From positions 1-46,100 of the forward strand of contig NZ_RBIE01000006.1 of assembly GCF_003633715.1 (NCBI RefSeq): a DNA stretch of 46,100 nucleotides. The letters run 5' to 3'. The stretch comes from Thermovibrio guaymasensis (lineage in GTDB: Bacteria; Aquificota; Aquificia; Desulfurobacteriales; Desulfurobacteriaceae). The notes beneath the pieces were generated by a model. The model did no database searches, was not told the origin of the DNA, and worked only from the letters and a program-made list of their open reading frames with translations. Positions 6,732 through 14,530 of this stretch are shown one piece after another; the first letter of the stretch is position 1, and each line of letters starts with the position of its first letter. A program made the translations under genes and the position numbers.

Positions 6732-8780
6732 CTAATTAAATGAATTTCGGAATTGATAGAATTGATCTTTAACAGCGCCCATTGCGTCTTGAACATTACC
6801 AGTTACAGTGCTTGATGAAGTCTGAATATTAATATCTCCTACATTCACCTGAACTTCATTGGCTTTGTTTGCAGCAGATTGATTCTGTCTAGCTTTGGTT
6901 AAGTCAATAAAATCACCTTGACGAGTGGATTGAAGTGCGGCAGCAACAGCTTGATTTCCAATTGTAGCCTTATTAAATCCAGCCGCATCATGAACGCCGC
7001 CACCAGTAGTTTTCTGAATAGAAGCCCAACGAGCCGCAAGTACGTTATTCTGGAATTGCTCAGGGGTGGCCTTGCCAGCACGTACCGCATTTAATCCATA
7101 CTTACCCTTGCTTAAGATTGCCATAGCCATAGCATCCTGATTTTCAGGGCTAAACATGTCTTTATCGCTTAATCCAGCAGCACGGATATAGTCATCAAAG
7201 CCAGAATAAATAAACTGATAACGACCCATTGCCGAGGATCTGCGGTTAGCAGGAATACCCCTAGATTTCTGTTCATTTAGATTAGCCTTTTGCAATTCTT
7301 TAACTTGCCCAATTGTTAATTGAGATAAGTCTTTACCAAATTTTTGTTGTGCGGAGATTCGGGCCCCGCGATAAGCCACGTTGTAGCCACTTGCGCCAGT
7401 GGTTCCAACTTCACCTTTTGCAATCAAGTCTAAAATTGCATTACCGCCTTTTGATGTTGCGCTTGCAATTGATGGAGAAGAAGGGGAGGGGGTGTTTGGA
7501 TTTACAAGATTGCCAACAGCATTAGCTAGTGTTCCTTGTGCTTGGCCTGTTAAATCATCAACAACACCAGCAACGTTTGCACCAAATTGTTTAATCATTG
7601 CCCAAGCTTGAGCGCCAGCGCCTCTGAAGTCGCCACTCAATAATTTTTGAATTACTTCAGCATAGCCTTGCAAAGTAGGCATTGCGCTACTCATGATTTC
7701 TTTGGTTAAGTTTTTAAATGCATTTTTAAGATTATCAGTCGATAAGGTTGAGTCATCAATATACTTTCTGAATGCGCCCCAATCGAATAAAGACTTACCA
7801 CCTTCTGCCCAAGTTTTATAGTCATCATATAGCAAGCCAAATGCCGCACCTAAAGCACCTACAACTAAAATAAATGGAGCGAATGGAGCGATAAACGCTA
7901 AAGCCGCAATTGTAGCCTTTGCCAGAATTGGGATGAGAATAGCGCCAACTACAAATGATATTCCTTTGAATACCGCCTGTACTGCTTGTTGGTTTTCTTG
8001 AAGATATTCAAATATACCAAGCGCAACCTCGCTAAGCTTCACAAATAACGGGATGATAGCATTTGCCATCATTGTTTTAAGTGATTCCCAATGCTGACCA
8101 AGCAAAGCACGGTTTTGCGCTAATTGACGAGATGCTTTTAATTCTTCTTCGGAGGACTTGTACATCTTAGATTGATATTCAAGCATCTTCTCCATTTCTT
8201 TACGCCCTTGTACAAGCGTATTGAATGTGCCTTCATCAATTCCCATTTTTGAGGCAATAGAAAATGCTTGCTCACGGTCCATTTTAGAGAATGAATCCGC
8301 AAGGTCTAACATCACATCATCAGTTTTTCTTAGTTTGCCTTGAGCATCGACCATGCCAACACCCAAAGCATTCATGAATGGCAATAGGGTAGTATCGCCC
8401 ATTGTGACAAAATCGTTCATTCCCATGTTTAGGGATTTGATTGATTCAGTCATGCCCTGAGCAGAACCACCCATTGCACCAGCAGCGCCTTGCCAGTTCT
8501 TGATAGTATTTGCTGACATTCCTAAATTGCGCTCAAGATGATAAAGCTCGTCATTAAGCTTTTGAACTTGATCAACCATTCTAAGAATACCAGTAGCAGC
8601 GGCAGCTACACTAAACCACCGCGCTAAAGTCTTTGTTACGTTGCCAACGATCTTATCTGTTTCACTGACAGACTTATTCAGCTTGTCATTATTTGACTTG
8701 GCTTTTTCGGCTTCACGATTATATTGTGAGCCGTCTAACCCAAGTTTTACAATTATCGACTCGACAATATTTTCAGCCAT
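6732..8780 (-). CDS. Tape measure protein with embedded muralytic domain
   Basis: A 682-residue tape measure protein. The N-terminal half is helical and polar (residues 1-250), followed by a hydrophobic membrane-active block (about 270-325: VVGAILIPILAKATIAALAF) that usually inserts in the inner membrane. Residues about 450-625 look like a lysozyme/transglycosylase domain: AKGEVGTTG with a candidate catalytic Glu, then SSAMGRYQF, FSPENQDAMA and ARWASI, the order seen in lambda-type muramidases. This would open peptidoglycan during injection. It follows the tail chaperone pair, the usual place. Confidence 0.85.
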   Translation of the reverse strand: MAENIVESIIVKLGLDGSQYNREAEKAKSNNDKLNKSVSETDKIVGNVTKTLARWFSVAAAATGILRMVDQVQKLNDELYHLERNLGMSANTIKNWQGAAGAMGGSAQGMTESIKSLNMGMNDFVTMGDTTLLPFMNALGVGMVDAQGKLRKTDDVMLDLADSFSKMDREQAFSIASKMGIDEGTFNTLVQGRKEMEKMLEYQSKMYKSSEEELKASRQLAQNRALLGQHWESLKTMMANAIIPLFVKLSEVALGIFEYLQENQQAVQAVFKGISFVVGAILIPILAKATIAALAFIAPFAPFILVVGALGAAFGLLYDDYKTWAEGGKSLFDWGAFRKYIDDSTLSTDNLKNAFKNLTKEIMSSAMPTLQGYAEVIQKLLSGDFRGAGAQAWAMIKQFGANVAGVVDDLTGQAQGTLANAVGNLVNPNTPSPSSPSIASATSKGGNAILDLIAKGEVGTTGASGYNVAYRGARISAQQKFGKDLSQLTIGQVKELQKANLNEQKSRGIPANRRSSAMGRYQFIYSGFDDYIRAAGLSDKDMFSPENQDAMAMAILSKGKYGLNAVRAGKATPEQFQNNVLAARWASIQKTTGGGVHDAAGFNKATIGNQAVAAALQSTRQGDFIDLTKARQNQSAANKANEVQVNVGDINIQTSSSTVTGNVQDAMGAVKDQFYQFRNSFN

Positions 8781-8782
8781 TT

Positions 8783-8995
8783 TTACCTCTGTTCTTGACT
8801 AGCAAAATACTTAATTTTTGCTTCGTTGTAGTCGGCGACTTGCTTAACCTCAATCATGTTTAGCGCACCCTCAAGACCGATACAAGTGTTTAGCTGGTGA
8901 TAATTACACATTCCAGTCAATAATGCCCTATACACTGTTTCAGACACATTTAGAGGGTTAGCTAAAATACCTTCTTTTAAATCCTGATTGCTCAT
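8783..8995 (-). CDS. Tail assembly chaperone, frameshift extension
   Basis: Seventy residues from the internal Met at 8995. The frame is open upstream without a stop to the slippery site at 9043-9049, adding RTRRSLILDYSYRKDA before the Met, so it is probably expressed as the C-terminal part of a -1 frameshift product of the gene at 9025-9450 (gpG/gpGT arrangement of lambda). Independent initiation at 8995 cannot be excluded. It lies directly before the tape measure gene, as expected. Confidence 0.75.
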   Translation of the reverse strand: MSNQDLKEGILANPLNVSETVYRALLTGMCNYHQLNTCIGLEGALNMIEVKQVADYNEAKIKYFASQEQR

Positions 8996-9024
8996 CGCGT
9001 CCTTGCGATAAGAATAATCAAGTA

Positions 9025-9450
9025 TTAAGCTTCGCCTTGTTCTAAAAAATCAATATGAATCCCAATTGCATGAGCAGCCAGAATTGTAAAGTTTTTAAAA
9101 TCCTTAATCTCTTGATCCCACATGCAAATACGCGGTTCGCCAGATTTAGGAACAATCTGTACACAGCGATCAAGCAAATCAAATTTTAATTCTCGTGAAA
9201 TTTCATGTGGAATACGACCCAGCACGGTAAACACTGCCGCGCCAATTTCAATCATTCCAGCCATTGATTTTGTATCAAGATTCAACACATCAACATCTTT
9301 TAAGTTAACACCACTATTTGCCGCTTGTTCTAAAAGACGATGCGCCCACTCATCTGCTTGAATCGCTGGCATTTCCGTGATTTTAAATACTTTGCCTTTA
9401 TCACGACCATCTTCAATAGTAACTGTTTTTGTCTTTAAGCCTTCAGACAT
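9025..9450 (-). CDS. Tail assembly chaperone (gpG-like)
   Basis: A 141-residue acidic helical protein between tube and tape measure genes, the position of tail assembly chaperones. It starts SEGLKTKTVTIEDGRDKGK and ends IDFLEQGEA. Near its 3' end, codons GAT TTT TTA contain the heptamer T TTT TTA, a canonical -1 slippery sequence that leads into the downstream frame. These proteins coat the tape measure while tube subunits polymerise. Confidence 0.78.
   Translation of the reverse strand: MSEGLKTKTVTIEDGRDKGKVFKITEMPAIQADEWAHRLLEQAANSGVNLKDVDVLNLDTKSMAGMIEIGAAVFTVLGRIPHEISRELKFDLLDRCVQIVPKSGEPRICMWDQEIKDFKNFTILAAHAIGIHIDFLEQGEA
9043..9049 (-). promoter_or_regulatory. Programmed -1 frameshift site T TTT TTA
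   Basis: The minus-strand heptamer TTTTTTA sits in the correct phase (T TTT TTA) six codons before the gpG-like stop. The -1 frame then stays open through 8783. A strong downstream pseudoknot is not obvious; a GCGA...TCGC pairing of about 30 nt span is possible. Confidence 0.75.
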
Positions 9451-9463
9451 GATTTTAGCCTCT

Positions 9464-9491
9464 AAAAAATAGAAAGGGGATTTCTCCCCTT
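9464..9491 (-). terminator. Intrinsic terminator/attenuator after the tail tube gene
   Basis: On the minus strand AAGGGGA, loop GAAA, TCCCCTT form a 7-bp stem followed by TCTATTTTTT. It lies between the tube gene and the chaperone gene, so it probably lowers expression of the genes beyond the abundant tube. Confidence 0.75.
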
Positions 9492-9495
9492 ATGG

Positions 9496-9945
9496 TTAGT
9501 TAACTTCGATTAAGCCTTCTGAAATGCCTTCAATGCGGTATGTGCTACCAGCTAATAAAGCCCCTACACCAGTACCACCAGCCTTGCCCACAAAACAACC
9601 TTTGATTGTTTGAGAGCGCTTAACAGAAGGATAGTAAGCACGAAGCTCAATCGGTAATACGTCCATCATCTTAATAAAGTTTTTGTAAATGTTTTCAAAA
9701 ACCATGACAGATCTGCTGTTAGGAGCTAGAGAAATTGTACTGTTGGTTTTGTGTGGAATGAAGCCCATTGACAATTTACCATCTACACCCACTTCAGTTT
9801 GTGCAAACGTCACATCTTCAAATGATAAAAACGCATCTGTTTGCGCTCCTTCAAGCGTAATCCAGTCATCATAAATTCCAGCACAGCGCATTGATATGAC
9901 CGTATTGGCGGCTGTAATTGTGTTCGGATTAAGACCCATTGCCAT
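9496..9945 (-). CDS. Tail tube protein (DUF3277-like)
   Basis: A 149-residue protein directly after the sheath, with DUF3277-type features: an N-terminal NTITAANTVISM, a DFLSFEDVTF-like stretch (DAFLSFEDVTF), GFIPHKTNSTISL and a C-terminal YRIEGISEGLIEVN. Sheath then tube is the usual order in contractile phages. It forms the inner tube through which DNA passes. It starts 12 nt after the sheath stop and is followed by a strong hairpin terminator. Confidence 0.82.
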   Translation of the reverse strand: MAMGLNPNTITAANTVISMRCAGIYDDWITLEGAQTDAFLSFEDVTFAQTEVGVDGKLSMGFIPHKTNSTISLAPNSRSVMVFENIYKNFIKMMDVLPIELRAYYPSVKRSQTIKGCFVGKAGGTGVGALLAGSTYRIEGISEGLIEVN

Positions 9946-9957
9946 AAGTTAATCTCC

Positions 9958-11421
9958 TTACTGAACGTTGGTAGCTGTCATTTCTAAACGTTGCATGCTA
10001 GAGCCGTCCGTATAGAATAACTTGATAATAAATGATTCACGAGCCACGCGAGTTTGCGAGTCTGGCAAAGTAATAGATAGTGCCCAACCTTGTGCGAATA
10101 ATTGACTAGCAGCATCAAAACCAGCCTCTTGGTTCACTTGGAATTTTTGAGCGTTAGACAAGTTCACGCCAGCGCGGATGCCACCAAAGTTGATACCTTG
10201 ATCGATTGGATCTTGTGAGTATGCACGAACTGTAGCAATACCTTGATCATTGTATGGGATTGTCTTTTGAGCTTGGAACATATTCATATACGCAAGCTGT
10301 AATTGAGTACGCAAGAACACTTGGAAGTCAAAGTTATCAATCCATTTATATTGACCTGTCACAGAGCCATTGCCAGCAAACTGGAATCGGTCATTAGCAG
10401 TCGCCCAAGCGCCATAGAATGAATAACCGTTTTTAACTAATGTTTCTGCATCAGCTTCATTGGTTACGTCTGGAACTAAACCATCTTGACTACGGAAAGC
10501 AGTAGTTGTGCGCCCGTTAGTTTCTTGATAGTTAATTGAACCAGAAACACCGCATAAGAAAGCAGTTTTGTCAAAAGTTCCGTAAATTGGTGTTACGCCA
10601 CTTGTGTTTGCTACTGCCCATTCGCCAAATGAAGCGCCACTTTGACCAAGTGCAACAGGGTCAAGACCCCATGTGTAAAGCTTGAATCGGCTATTTTGTT
10701 GAGTGATCCAAGTGGCAAAAGCTTTTAGAGCATCATCATCAAATACGCCATCTGCATAAGTAAAATTCACAAAGTTGCTGCTAAACTGAATTGCATTCAA
10801 TGCGGCAGTTTCAGGCGTATCTTGCGTTGTGTGGTTGTTTAGGATTGCGCCAGTGTCTTGAGTTAATTTTAACTTATCAGCCACAGTACCAGTCGCAAAG
10901 CTAATAGTTGAGCCTTCGCCTGTAGTGCCTGATTGAATTACAAAACCTTTGGTTGTGGATTGGTAAATACAAGTCAAAGTTAGTGCTGTACCAATTAAAG
11001 CCGCTGCATCGCTATATGAGTTTGCAGTGCTTAAATCAACAGTAACGTTCTTTGATACACCATCAACAACGATATTCAAGCTACCATTGATCAATTTAAG
11101 GTCAGCAATGCTTGTACCTGTAATATCACCGCCGATAATAGTGGCAGGGTATTCATCTGAATTATATGTCGCAATGAATAGCGAATTTGGTCGAGTAGTT
11201 GCGTTTGTAAAGCCGTTAAAGTAAACGGTCGCAAACTTGTAAACATCACTTTCTAGACCGTAGTGCTGACCTACCAAAGTATTGGAAAAATATTCATAGT
11301 TTGGATATACAGCTTCATTTACAAATAAAGTTGTGTTTAATCCTAGTGGATTGCCACCGCCACCAATTACGGCAGGGTAGACAGCAGCAATATTACTTGC
11401 TGGGATTGAGTTAAACTGCAT
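9958..11421 (-). CDS. Tail sheath protein (DUF3383-like)
   Basis: A 487-residue sheath subunit. The start is the Met at 11421 (MQFNSIPASN), with GGAG 7 nt upstream; the frame is open further upstream only because it overlaps the neck gene. The N-terminal IPASNIAAVYPAVIGGGG motif, the central protruding beta domain and the C-terminal region with DAASQLFAQGWALSI followed by strand-rich SFIIKLFYTDGS are consistent with DUF3383 sheaths. It contracts to drive the tube through the envelope, and identifies the phage as a myovirus. Confidence 0.88.
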   Translation of the reverse strand: MQFNSIPASNIAAVYPAVIGGGGNPLGLNTTLFVNEAVYPNYEYFSNTLVGQHYGLESDVYKFATVYFNGFTNATTRPNSLFIATYNSDEYPATIIGGDITGTSIADLKLINGSLNIVVDGVSKNVTVDLSTANSYSDAAALIGTALTLTCIYQSTTKGFVIQSGTTGEGSTISFATGTVADKLKLTQDTGAILNNHTTQDTPETAALNAIQFSSNFVNFTYADGVFDDDALKAFATWITQQNSRFKLYTWGLDPVALGQSGASFGEWAVANTSGVTPIYGTFDKTAFLCGVSGSINYQETNGRTTTAFRSQDGLVPDVTNEADAETLVKNGYSFYGAWATANDRFQFAGNGSVTGQYKWIDNFDFQVFLRTQLQLAYMNMFQAQKTIPYNDQGIATVRAYSQDPIDQGINFGGIRAGVNLSNAQKFQVNQEAGFDAASQLFAQGWALSITLPDSQTRVARESFIIKLFYTDGSSMQRLEMTATNVQ

Positions 11422-11908
11422 TGATAGACTCCAAATCGATTTGAGAAACGCCTTCCAGTATATTAACTGTTTTTTCGTACTTTGTATTGTATTGCAAGTC
11501 GGCTTCAATCATAAAGCGCAATTCATACATTCCAGCCTCATTAACGAAAGATAAATCACGTATACGCGAAGGATTCCCTAGCGGTACGCAATTAATTAGC
11601 GTATCAGTAGTATAGGGACTATTCCAGAGTGTTAGTATTTCTTGTGCTCGATCCATTGAGTTGTCACCGTAAAAATCCAATTGCATTGTGCCTTTCATAG
11701 AGTTGAAGATGATTTGCTTGTTGCCACTATAATCAACCGACTTTTGATCTAAAGGCGGACCTTGCATAAAAGTCATGATGATAGCGTTTTTGGGGATTGG
11801 GTTTAGGCTGTTATAACCCCTAATAACTGTTGTATCATTTGCAGGCAGATTAAAGGTTTCAAGCAGATACTGGCGCATATCTGTGTAAAGGTCGGTTAAT
11901 ATACTCAT
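11411..11908 (-). CDS. Neck/tail terminator protein (gp12-like)
   Basis: A 165-residue protein immediately before the sheath. It has the pattern of the phage neck terminator family: an N-terminal helix (LYTDMRQYLLETF), an IIMTFMQGP strand, a long middle beta strand with MQLDFYGDN, then a helix (RAQEILTLWNS) and a closing YELRFMIEADLQYNT strand. The protein caps the tail end for joining to the head. It overlaps the sheath gene by 11 nt and the upstream gene by 4 nt. Confidence 0.65.
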   Translation of the reverse strand: MSILTDLYTDMRQYLLETFNLPANDTTVIRGYNSLNPIPKNAIIMTFMQGPPLDQKSVDYSGNKQIIFNSMKGTMQLDFYGDNSMDRAQEILTLWNSPYTTDTLINCVPLGNPSRIRDLSFVNEAGMYELRFMIEADLQYNTKYEKTVNILEGVSQIDLESINAV

Positions 11909-12318
11909 TCACTCACCTTATATATCACTTCAGCAACAAATGGGTCGCTAACAAATCCATCATCACCATGAGGGTCATGATATGGGAATCCGTTATTGTA
12001 AATAACAGCGTGATCATTACCTCTTTTTGATGTACCGCAGACTATATAAAAGAAGTTCTCATCACTATGAAAAGGCAGGTATTCATCTTTGTTGCCATAG
12101 TGATACCGCGCCATAGCATAGCCATTATCATTTAAGAAACTAAATATTAGCCTGTAAAATTCATTTGCCTTTTCTTGATAAGGCTCAATCCCTTCCACTA
12201 GATCAATAAATCTAGGAACCTCATTAAAATCAATTTGCAAAAGAGATGCTATACATGCTGTTACGCAAGTTCCCTTTTTTCCAAAAGAATCTTGAAAAAC
12301 TTTGTTGCATTTATTCAT
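11905..12318 (-). CDS. Cysteine peptidase-like accessory protein (C39/papain-like)
   Basis: A 137-residue protein with FGKKGTCVTACIASLL near the N-terminus, then a central YIVCGTSKRGNDHAVIYNNG and HDPHGDDG. The order Cys (in a G-x-C-x-x-A-C-x-A-S-L-L pattern), His (DHAVIY) and Asp (HDPH) is that of papain-like/C39-like folds, and similar small proteins occur in phages and bacteria. It sits between two neck genes with ATGA overlaps on both sides. Its target is unknown: virion processing, a host protein or only a fold relic are possible. Confidence 0.5.
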   Translation of the reverse strand: MNKCNKVFQDSFGKKGTCVTACIASLLQIDFNEVPRFIDLVEGIEPYQEKANEFYRLIFSFLNDNGYAMARYHYGNKDEYLPFHSDENFFYIVCGTSKRGNDHAVIYNNGFPYHDPHGDDGFVSDPFVAEVIYKVSE

Positions 12319-12818
12319 GGCGCAAATACTCCTTGATTAAAGGGCTTGGCATCAGATCCAGCAAAACCAAAATAGCGGGCATCATGTGGCGATTCCTTGC
12401 CAGTGTTTTGAACTAGCACTTTCACCCAACCACTATAATTGTTTTCACCTTCAACGGCGATTTCATCACAATACGACTCAAGAACAGCTTTAACTTGCCA
12501 TTCAGTAGGGAATGCTTCACCATATGGATTCATAACAATAATAGACGTACCTTTTTGCATGGCGCGTCTGATCGCTGGAATCATGCCATCAGCATAGATA
12601 GATAAGAATTGCCCTTGCTGGTTAGCAAATCCAAGATGCTTCAAATCCTCCACGCTCATTGACTGAGCTTGCACGACTTTAGGCTGTACAATGTATTGTG
12701 GAACTTGTGTTCCATCTGGCGTGACAGTAAAACCTTCAGCAACTTTCAATAGTGCTTCTGTATTGCTATTTACTGCCGTTGTGATGCTGTTAGCTATACT
12801 TCTTAATCTTAGACTCAT
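12315..12818 (-). CDS. Neck/head-tail region protein of unknown function
   Basis: A 167-residue protein in the head-to-tail joining gene cluster. It has an N-terminal helix (SLRLRSIANSITTAVN), a TEWQVKAVLESYCDEIAVEG segment in the second half and a GWVKVLVQN beta strand. No family is recognised with confidence. Its start overlaps the terminator of the Dam-like gene upstream and its 3' end overlaps the peptidase-like gene by 4 nt. Confidence 0.6.
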   Translation of the reverse strand: MSLRLRSIANSITTAVNSNTEALLKVAEGFTVTPDGTQVPQYIVQPKVVQAQSMSVEDLKHLGFANQQGQFLSIYADGMIPAIRRAMQKGTSIIVMNPYGEAFPTEWQVKAVLESYCDEIAVEGENNYSGWVKVLVQNTGKESPHDARYFGFAGSDAKPFNQGVFAP

Positions 12819-12819
12819 T

Positions 12820-12846
12820 AAAAAAGCCCCATCGTTTGATGAGGCT
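12820..12846 (-). terminator. Intrinsic terminator after the Dam-like methyltransferase
   Basis: On the minus strand AGCCTCATC, loop AAAC, GATGGGGCT form a 9-bp stem with one G-U pair, followed by six T. It begins 10 nt after the methyltransferase stop and ends 2 nt before the next ATG. Confidence 0.8.
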
Positions 12847-12855
12847 ATTTTATCA

Positions 12856-13557
12856 TTAATAAACTCTAAATAGTTTTTCTACTGCATTATGAGTTGCTTT
12901 CTTTCTTGTACTTGCAAAATTTGTTTTTACTTCACCACGCCAAACTTCAGTAAAATCATCTGGTGCATTATATTCAGAAACAAAAACAATATTTTTCTTT
13001 GCTTGATTGCGACACCAATCGAAGAATTTTTCATGGTCAAAAGCACCTGTTTTGTATCCGCTTGTGCCTTGATATGGCGGGTCACAGTAAATTAGGCAAT
13101 TTTCAAAATCTAGGTTTTCATATGAATCGCAAATAAAATCCACATTTTGAATTTTTGGTGATTGTCTTAAGGCATTCCGCTTTGCTTCTTGGGCGTAATT
13201 TCTTAAACCCGTCTTATCGGCTGCCAATTTACTCTCAAATATACCACCAAAAGAACAAGCTATACGAACCCATGATCCTATCGTACAAGGCGGCAATCCT
13301 TTTAATTTATTATACTCACTCTCATTTAGATTATCTGGAAATTGTTCAACATTATCCCTAATGCCAATTAATGCATGAATGGCATGATCATTGAAATCAT
13401 ACCCGACACGTTTGTAGGTATCTGGAACTTTATCAATCATGTTTGCACCACCAACAAAAGGCTCTACCCATGTGGTTATATTATTTTTTTCAGCTTCAAC
13501 GAGCATAGTTGGCAATAAGTGTTTGGCTATGCGATTCTTGCTACCCATATATTTCAT
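12856..13557 (-). CDS. Dam-like N6-adenine DNA methyltransferase
   Basis: A 233-residue D12/Dam-class adenine methyltransferase. It opens with MKYMGSKNRIAKHLLP (motif X), then motif I WVEPFVGGANM (30-40) for S-adenosylmethionine and motif IV DPPYQGTSGY (159-168) for catalysis. Dam-type enzymes usually modify GATC, but the target cannot be read here. The gene has its own promoter and terminator and splits the neck gene cluster. No partner nuclease is present, so anti-restriction or regulatory methylation is likely. Confidence 0.9.
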   Translation of the reverse strand: MKYMGSKNRIAKHLLPTMLVEAEKNNITTWVEPFVGGANMIDKVPDTYKRVGYDFNDHAIHALIGIRDNVEQFPDNLNESEYNKLKGLPPCTIGSWVRIACSFGGIFESKLAADKTGLRNYAQEAKRNALRQSPKIQNVDFICDSYENLDFENCLIYCDPPYQGTSGYKTGAFDHEKFFDWCRNQAKKNIVFVSEYNAPDDFTEVWRGEVKTNFASTRKKATHNAVEKLFRVY

Positions 13558-13582
13558 GTTTAAGCCTCTAACGGTTTTGATA

Positions 13583-13611
13583 ATTACATTTATTTACTGC
13601 TCAGAATGCAA
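13583..13611 (-). promoter_or_regulatory. Promoter of the Dam-like methyltransferase
   Basis: On the minus strand TTGCAT (13606-13611), a 17-bp spacer and TGTAAT (13583-13588). The spacer, TCTGAGCAGTAAATAAA, is a diverged copy of the spacer in the cytosine methyltransferase promoter, with the same -35 box and length. Confidence 0.65.
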
Positions 13612-13623
13612 TAGGTGTTTTAA

Positions 13624-13809
13624 TTAATCTATAACTTTTGTTGTAAAGAGTGTTTGATCAAATATCAGTAACGCCTTAATGTAATCATCCGAACATTTAC
13701 CAAGATCAACATTGTTCAGTTGTCTTGATTCTGCATCCTTGAAATATTCAATAGCTTTTTCAATCTTTTGGTAAAGACGCTCTGAGTTCACTTTTATTGA
13801 TACTTTCAT
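13624..13809 (-). CDS. Small hypothetical protein
   Basis: A 61-residue, mostly helical, charged protein (starts KVSIKVNSERLYQKIEKAIE). It overlaps the gp10-like gene upstream by 4 nt and is the last gene before the Dam cassette. No family recognised. Confidence 0.55.
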   Translation of the reverse strand: MKVSIKVNSERLYQKIEKAIEYFKDAESRQLNNVDLGKCSDDYIKALLIFDQTLFTTKVID

Positions 13810-14243
13810 AGCTTACCCTCAACGATTTCGTATTTGATTGAGTCGTGCATCAACATGGTATCCCTTAACGGCGAATTTTGCCCTTTCTTTTTAATAGTAT
13901 ATGGCGCGTTTGGAGGTTGCGACCATATCATAATGGAATACTGAATCTCATTCTGCATACTCAACCCAACCAAATTAAGAGTATGCTCTAATGTGTAGCC
14001 AGCTTTAATGCCTTTCTTGGTTAGCTCTACCCAAGCTTCCTTTTGCTCTCTTACAGTGGTTCTCATAAATGGACGACTTGGAATGTTCTTAAACCCGTAC
14101 TCGTTCTTATAAGCCACAGTAGCAACGCTGGTGCCGTCTGGATATTTAGACCCTTCTAAGACACCAGCCTTCACATACTGATCATTACTAGAGATTAAGC
14201 GGTTTAATGCTTGGTCTAGTGAGCCTGTGCGTTTTATTGACAT
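13806..14243 (-). CDS. Neck/tail completion protein (HK97 gp10-like or Mu gpG-like)
   Basis: A 145-residue protein with features of the HK97 gp10/virion morphogenesis type: KAGVLEG, AYKNEYGFKNIPSRPFMRTT in the middle and a C-terminal PPNAPYTIKKKGQNSPLRDT, the common 'P-L-x-D-T-x-x-(L/M)' ending. Such proteins join head completion to tail. It is positioned after the DUF4054 adaptor and before the tail terminator. Confidence 0.65.
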   Translation of the reverse strand: MSIKRTGSLDQALNRLISSNDQYVKAGVLEGSKYPDGTSVATVAYKNEYGFKNIPSRPFMRTTVREQKEAWVELTKKGIKAGYTLEHTLNLVGLSMQNEIQYSIMIWSQPPNAPYTIKKKGQNSPLRDTMLMHDSIKYEIVEGKL

Positions 14244-14275
14244 AAAAAAGCCCTATGTTGCATATGGATAGTATA

Positions 14276-14404
14276 TCATCTTGGCATTTGCCCGATAGGT
14301 GTATTCTCGCAATTAATGCACCATGTACTCCAAATTGGAGTTATTTTATTGAATTGCTCTTTTTCTTTTAATTTTCCGCATCTATGGCATCTTATGTATT
14401 TCAT
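14276..14404 (-). CDS. Zinc-ribbon microprotein
   Basis: A 42-residue frame starting MKYIRCHRCGK with a GGAAG ribosome site 5 nt upstream. Two CxxC pairs (Cys 6/9 and Cys 29/32) 20 residues apart indicate a zinc ribbon. It lies just past the terminator at 14422-14447 and before the gp10-like gene. Function unknown. Confidence 0.6.
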   Translation of the reverse strand: MKYIRCHRCGKLKEKEQFNKITPIWSTWCINCENTPIGQMPR

Positions 14405-14421
14405 AACACTTCCATTATAGT

Positions 14422-14447
14422 AAAAACCCCGTCAATCGACAGGGTTT
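14422..14447 (-). terminator. Intrinsic terminator after the DUF4054 gene
   Basis: On the minus strand AACCCTGTC, loop GATT, GACGGGGTT with one G-U pair, followed by TTTA. It separates the head adaptor gene from the zinc-ribbon microprotein. Confidence 0.7.
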
Positions 14448-14476
14448 AAATGTGAAATCAATATTTTTGATATGGG

Positions 14477-14521
14477 TTAACCATCCCAACCTTCTGAGCT
14501 AATACCATAACCTTCTTTCAT
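14477..14521 (-). CDS. Possible 14-residue peptide
   Basis: ATG at 14521 is preceded by AGGAG at good spacing and encodes MKEGYGISSEGWDG before a stop. The ribosome site is better than expected by chance, but so short a frame cannot be shown to be a gene. Confidence 0.25.
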   Translation of the reverse strand: MKEGYGISSEGWDG

Positions 14522-14530
14522 TATCATCTC

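Noticed and set aside
9958-11508. Sheath started at 11508
   Set aside because: The extra 29 residues overlap the neck terminator gene and lack a ribosome site; Met at 11421 has GGAG.
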